Assembly (NCBI GenBank): GCA_023653785.1
Contig: JAMKCH010002871.1
Location: forward strand, 91,663-155,662
Origin: Ophioderma brevispina
Taxonomy: Eukaryota; Echinodermata; Ophiuroidea; Amphilepidida; Ophiodermatidae
Direction of reading: 5' to 3'
DNA length: 64,000 nt
The notes beneath the pieces were generated by a model. The model ran no database searches, was not told the DNA's origin, and saw only the letters and a list, made by a program, of their open reading frames with translations. This document shows positions 58,660-64,000 of this stretch, piece by piece (position 1 is the first letter of the stretch; the number at the start of each line of letters is the position of its first letter). The position numbers and the translations under genes were made by a program.

Positions 58660-59300
58660 TAGTCCATCTGCCAGTCGCCTTCATAGAAGGCACTTGGAGC
58701 TAAGGGAATGTTGGACACCACCACTCAACACGGTTAGATGGTCGCCTAGAAAACTGAACAGAGGAATAGGTCTATATAGTCTTTAACTAGTCAATCAACG
58801 AATGCTTATTAATTGTAAGTAAATGAATGACCTTGAATTGGTTAATGAATTGATCTCAGAGTGCCACTTTAATTGGGAAATAAGGAATGTCTCTTTAATT
58901 GCAATGGCCTTTTTTTAATTGGTAATCAAAGAATGCCCCTTTAATCATTAATCAAAGAGACATCACATTTGACTTTTCAATTATATAGTTCGACAGCCAG
59001 TCTGCCTGCATAGAAGGCACTTGAAGCTACGGTGGAATGTTGGACACCACTCTCAACACAACTAATTCCATAACAGACAGTTACATGGCACCAGCAGCTG
59101 ATCCGAGGACCAGGTCTATAGAGCCTTTAACTGGCCCAGAATGCCTCTTTTTTGGTAAATTAAGAAGCCCTCTAATTGGTCAATTGGAATTGATCTAGAG
59201 TGCCCCTTTAATTAGCACAAGTAATGCTTCCTTTAAATTAGCACAATAAAACCCTATAAATTGATTCAATTTAATCCATCAAAGAAGCACTATAACTAAC
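58660..59300. repeat. Tandem duplication, about 320-bp unit
   Basis: 'catagaaggcactt(g)gagct', 'ggaatgttggacaccac' and 'aggtctata(t)ag(t/c)ctttaact' occur in order near 58680 and again near 59005. Within each unit, 'aatgcc(t/c)ctttaatt' recurs several times as a smaller repeat. It is non-coding. Confidence 0.75.
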
Positions 59301-59309
59301 TGGGGATTT

Positions 59310-62300
59310 TCCTGGAATTGTGTGTATATATCATTTCTATGTAATTGTAAGGCTTCATGATGTATTGGCTTGAGTGTGATTTTTTTTGACGCGGTCTACG
59401 GTAGGACATTTCAACACAACATGATCTGATAAAAACGAACCTGAAGAAAAACAAAATAGACCTAACCTTTCATCATGTGCATTCAGCACACTTGTGTGAC
59501 CAGTAATGTCATGACTGTACCCCTGAAAGGTTTGACAACTGTGGTAGTGTGTGGAAAGCTTGTGTGTTGTATGTTAGGCAATGCTGCAACGGCACATACA
59601 TGATGATAGGTATTTATACCACGCACTGTCAGTTGAACCAAGCCAGTACATACGATGAAAAATTTGCTGACGGCGAATATTCATCATACTTAATGGCTTG
59701 TTGGCTCCTACGTGAACCCATTGTATGTTGATATCCACCAGCGATGTTTGGCTCAAATGCTAAATAACTGCCTCTCAAATCACCTTCGACGTCACTAAAA
59801 TTGTCTTGAAAAAGACTGTTCTATTTATCATTTTTGTTGCTTCGGTTACGTAGCTGCGGTCATTTTCATGCTACTCGCGTCCAGTGTTCTATTCAGTTTT
59901 CCCGATTTTTCGCAAAACAGGCGCGTTCACTTTTCGGACTTGCTACAATGGCATCTTTGTTCACTGATTTTCACGGAACTTAGCATATCACGAGGTCTTT
60001 TAGGGTTGGGTTGACATTGTTGCAAAATAATGCACCATATGACGCCAACTGACACAAATTATGACGCCAGATCGACTATAATTAGAACTTTAATACTATG
60101 TTCTTCTCAAATTCAAAGTGGGTGCTTGTTACTTGACGGTTTGTAATTTAATTTGAAGAGCTTACTCTTGATTGTTTTACAATAGATTTAAAAAGATTAT
60201 AGCGCGTTAAATAAAAATCTTTTTCCGTGCCGCGACACGCACGGGCCTTCCGACCAGCTGAGGAATAGGGTGTTTCTTGAAAATTGGTGAAGACGTAAAA
60301 TGAATCGGCATTGGCAACAACTGTCATAACGGCACGGAGGCAGCAGTCAGTCAGGTACACGGATTTGCTCATATGGCGGTCGTAGCCGACAGCAAAACAT
60401 CATCTCGACCAACCAAAATTGAATGGATTCTGTGTAGAACTACAAGTCTATGTATATATTTGTCCACCCATTACTATTTTGGTAGATGGGCACATACTTA
60501 ATGTGTGGTATAGGTTTAGTGTTGACAAATGTGTGATGCAGGTGACTCACATGATTGAGGGTGTCTGGCTCTCACTTTACTGAACGTCTGTTAACCTATG
60601 ATGAAATCATCCGGCCCTTAAACCAGGATTTTTTTTGGTGGGGGGGGCTTTTTTTAAAGGAGGATTTTCCCAAAATTCCACCATCCCCCTGGGAGGGGTG
60701 GGGGAGGGGTAGCAAAAGTGGGGACTTTTAACCAAAATTTTTCTATTTGTTGGCATCTCCATGGCCCATTACAACAGGTTTTGGAGGCAGCCCAATTAAA
60801 AAAACAGACACTTTTTTTTGTAAAAGTGGACCTTTTTTTTTTTTTAAAAATGTTCCTTTTTACTTTTTGAACAGTTCATCAAAAAGTGGACTGAAAAGTC
60901 AAATTTCTCTACATATTGGACCTTTTACAATAATCAGCAAAATCTAGGCGGAGGGCAAATTTTCTGTTAATCACCTAAGAGCCGTCCAATATTATATTTA
61001 ATTATTGCCATGACTTATTCATATGCTAATTACAAAACTTCAAACTCCATTATCTGCCAGGTACAACAACAACTTGACTTCTTCAAAATCCAGGACAAAA
61101 CTACCCAAAATAAAACCCCAACCTCCCTCATTCTTTAGTTTAGTATTACTTTGTGTCTCTTTGCTACTCAATGTAGGCAGTTGCTTAGTTTAAGAACCGT
61201 GGGCCCCCCATCCACAAACAGGGCATTTCAAGACAAACTCTCACTCCACTCTCCAGGCAAAAACACAACGAGTATGCCCAAAGAATATCAACTTGAATTT
61301 AAACTGACAGTAAATATTTTATTTTCTAAGTCTGTGTACAAACAATTGGTGTTATGCATCGCTGGGTCTCAACTTGCCTCAGCACAAGCCGTGCCTCCCA
61401 CTGGTTTGGTGTCGCAAAGAATTGAGTTGAACAGGAAAATATTGGCCAAGATTTGCGGGCCGTCGAGCGGCCAAGCCAGATACCCCATGAAAGGGATGAT
61501 GGATTTGTGGCTCTAAGAGGATATCTCATTTTATTTGATTAAGTATTTAAAAAGGAGGCTTTTTAAATATCACCTAGAGAGAGATTCCTCCTGCGCTAGA
61601 TATAGATGACAAATAGACTTGACAGCAAATTTGGTTCTCTGGAAAGGCTCAATCTGTACGTCTTTGTGCACACTACCATCGGCTGATAGGCTATTAAACA
61701 TTCACATTTGAATAAGATCCCCTATCATTCAGACAACAGGATGAACTACGGAACTACGGATGTGGAGTACAATGAGTGCTGAGATATCAATTTAGTCACA
61801 GCATTGAATCACTGAATTCATTCTTGTTGGATATCACAATTTTTAACATATTGGGTGCAGTGTAGTAGTTGAATTTTGATATGAAATTTGCTTCGAAGAG
61901 GAAACAATTCTTTGTCTCTTAGGCTTCCTGGGAATTACCATGATGAGTCTTTTCCACTCAGGGCCATATTAGCAAATGGGTTAATGGGGCTTAGGCCCCA
62001 GGCCCTGATCACAAGGAGACACGAAATTGTGAGGTTTTTAAAATGTAATTTTGACTGTCCACTCATTTTATTTTTAATTTAACACAAATATTTCATGTTA
62101 ACCCCCTACGATCTACCACCTATTTTACAGTATCCCTGATTGGCTCATGTATAGAATGACATAACCTTTGAGGAACCAATCAAATTAGCTGTATGCTCCT
62201 TTAAGCTTTTCTGACAATGTTTGTAAATGGCCAATTACATGTAAATATGCTGATAGTGCCTGGGTTAACTTGCTTCCGATATGCTTTGCATCATCAAATG

Positions 62301-62900
62301 GTGAATGGAAAATAAATAACTAACTAAAGCATTCAAATATATCACTGGTGTGTTGTCCCAAAGAAAAAAGTACTTCATATTCTGTGAAAAGATATTTTTA
62401 CAGAGAGAATGTATTGTGACCTTGCATTTTTTTTTTTTAAATTGGAACTGATGCTCACAGTTATAATTTATAACATGATTTTTCTTCTTTATGCCAAAAT
62501 ATTGTACAATGTTAGATTTTGAGAGAGTCTAAAAGCATAGGCTGCTTAAGAGCAAAATTAGTGTGCTGAAACCATTTGAACCATTTGAAGTAAATAAAAT
62601 AAATTATGGACTTTCGTTTTATCACAAGAAAGCATATCCCAATTTGAGTGGGTATATAGCCTTACCAGGTTACTGTACGAGTGAACCAACGTTTCCATCC
62701 ACCACATAAGACCAAGTGATGCAGATGTTAAAGCCCTAAAAATTTTGCAAATTATTACCATGAAAGTATTTTTATTTAAAAAATAAGACAAATAATGGGA
62801 CCCATAGTTAAGCCTAAAGATTTATCTTAAGTTTTGCTTTCACATTTTGCTTAGACTGTAGTTTTACGCTTTGGCTGTGCCAAGCAGGATTAAGTACACC
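59310..62900. other. Gene-free stretch, one GC-richer part
   Basis: No supported gene. 59860-60400 is richer in CpG and has a 74-codon minus frame (60372-60148) with no recognised domain, so a first exon cannot be excluded. A plus frame of 121 codons at 61151-61516 also has no recognised domain. Near 60985, GCCGTCCAATATTATA is a lone end of the foldback family. 60600-60900 is low-complexity. Confidence 0.35.
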
Positions 62901-62909
62901 CAAAGATTT

Positions 62910-63050
62910 CTGAGATGGCTTTCCAAATGACGTGGTCATTTGTGAAACCACCTCAAAAACCACCGACCTAAGACTAGGCTTGTTTAGACTAATTTGAATG
63001 CATTTTTCATGCTGATTCTTGTCTTAAAAATGCACACTTTTGAAATAAAA
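62910..63050. repeat. Dispersed repeat, copy 2
   Basis: Matches 53160-53320 through 'accgacctaagactaggctt' and 'gaatgcatttttcat'. It lies about 240 bases from the LDLa exon on its downstream side, thus in the intron that follows the exon. Confidence 0.65.
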
Positions 63051-63287
63051 AGATCTCATGAGCTCAAAGGGTTGAAAGAGAGCTCTAATCTTCATGAACA
63101 ATGCTAATTCAAAAATAAAATCCCTGAAGGCACACTCATTTAATGTCAACAACAGTCAAAGTCAAATCACCATGACAGGCTGTTTTTGATGTTTTTTGAC
63201 ATTGCTGTTTTTTAATATATTTTCTGGGATGCAGTATTTATACACTAGGTACACTATTACAATATTGAATATTAAACAGTTTCCTAC

Positions 63288-63422
63288 CTGTGTTTTGACA
63301 GAGTTGTTGATCTTCATCAGAACCATCGGAACAATTCACATAGCCATCACACAAACTGTCCCGGGTGATGCACATGCCATCCTGACATCGGAAAGAATTC
63401 TCTTTGCACTTGCCGGGTTTAT
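63288..63422 (-). CDS. Internal exon encoding one LDL-receptor class A domain
   Basis: On the minus strand an acceptor (ttattctgcag) ends at 63423 and a donor (GTAGG) starts at 63287. They bracket 135 bases that read as 44 codons with split codons at both ends (phase 1-1). The peptide runs KPGKCKENSFRCQDGMC, ITRDSLCDGYVNCSDGSDED and QQLCQNT. All six LDLa cysteines are in place, as are the F-x-C start and the calcium cage (C-D-G and S-D-G-S-D-E). LDLa modules bind calcium and ligands outside the cell, in LDL-receptor relatives and in many proteases and matrix proteins. The EGF exon at 6082-6198 lies downstream on the same strand with the same phase. One gene with an intron near 57 kb is possible but unproven. 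The gene cannot be named from one module. Confidence 0.95.
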
Positions 63423-63815
63423 CTGCAGAATAACATGAAACCAAAGGAAGAGCAAGTGACTAGAAATGACATGATGTTAATAACAGGAATGCGAGATGAG
63501 TGGGTGGGTGGGGGAATACTTTAATGTTTTCTGAAGCAGAGTGAAAAAATTACTTGTACAGGTTGTTGATCAGCCTTGTTTAATGCAAAAGGTAACAATA
63601 ACAATATAATTTATCCAAAAAAAAAACTCTACAGTGTGATACTAGGCAAACCGGACGGTGGTGGCCAACCGCAAAACAATGTGGCAACATCCCCAAGAGA
63701 AAAAGTACAGCAATAGAGACTGCAGACTGCCAATTTGGACAATTTGATGTGGAACGGCCATGGGACCAGACCCTCCCAGTGTAGTTTGCTGGAGGGGGTG
63801 GTGAGGCAATTGCTG

Positions 63816-63939
63816 CACTGTAAAAATGCTGTTTAAAACTTTTAAACACCTGGTGTTGTTGAAGTACCAGGCTCAAACAACTCCTATTTGAACCTTAGTT
63901 GTTTAAAACTTTTAAACCACACTTTTTTTTTTTGCTGTG
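63816..63939. mobile_element. Short MITE with GTTTAAAAC palindromes
   Basis: The left end CACTGTAAAAATGCTG, then GTTTAAAACTTTTAAAC, pairs with the right end, in reverse CACAGCAAAAAA, then GTGTGGTTTAAAAGTTTTAAAC. It is 124 bp and non-coding. Minus-strand frames here run through simple sequence. Confidence 0.7.
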
Positions 63940-64000
63940 TACTCCTCCCTCACAGCAAGTCTGTTGTGCTTTTGGTGGAAAGAAGCATGCAAAGTAAAGT

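Noticed and set aside
60148..60372. Possible first exon on the minus strand
   Set aside because: CpG content is higher here and an ATG and a weak donor exist, but the peptide matches nothing I know and no second exon can be linked.

Overview
This window is intron and intergenic DNA of a metazoan genome. It is AT-rich, has no long open reading frame and no operon-like layout, and is crowded with short non-autonomous transposons, tRNA-derived SINEs and decayed retrotransposons. The mixture suggests a marine invertebrate: a Penelope-like GIY-YIG fragment, an L1-like LINE, a CR1/L2-type LINE tail, SINEs ending in an ATT-type repeat, and phase 1-1 EGF and LDL-receptor class A exons. A deuterostome such as an echinoderm, hemichordate or amphioxus seems most likely, but I cannot fix the species.

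Only two stretches are convincing cellular coding exons, both on the minus strand. An LDL-receptor class A exon lies at 63288-63422 and an EGF-like exon at 6082-6198. Both have good splice sites and both are phase 1-1, the type that is shuffled between extracellular proteins. They may belong to one multidomain secreted or cell-surface protein whose intron of about 57 kb makes up most of the window. I saw no exon between them, and small ones could be missed.

Layout. 1-5.5 kb: GTGTTAA-rich MITEs, a 350-bp TTAA-flanked MITE and a foldback element with a 9-bp duplication. 6.1 kb: EGF exon. 7.8-8.3 kb: a SINE and a poly-G tract. 10.8-16.7 kb: three palindrome-rich DNA elements and a possible solo LTR. 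17.9-18.5 kb: a 33-bp minisatellite. 19.5-21.7 kb: an hAT-type MITE, a duplicated repeat and two foldback MITEs. 22.3-25.6 kb: a dead L1-like LINE on the minus strand. 27-29.6 kb: tandem and dispersed repeats and an 0.86-kb hAT-like element. 32-35.5 kb: further MITEs. 36-37.2 kb: a Penelope-like endonuclease fragment split by a nested LINE tail. 39.5-43.3 kb: four MITEs, two of them with exact 8-bp target duplications. 44.9-46.3 kb: a 95-bp satellite with a conserved hairpin, interrupted by a SINE. 47-52.7 kb: large inverted-repeat elements, a repeat carrying nuclear-receptor-like half-sites, and the second 350-bp TTAA MITE. 54.5-59.3 kb: hAT-like MITEs and a 320-bp tandem duplication. 63.3 kb: LDLa exon. 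63.8 kb: a short MITE.

The most informative signals are the transposon boundaries that can be read exactly (paired inverted termini plus target-site duplications), the hairpin kept in the 44.9-46.3 kb satellite, and a set of MITEs that share a CACTG(T/C)AAAAA-type end but differ in their internal motifs. I found no clearly novel coding system.
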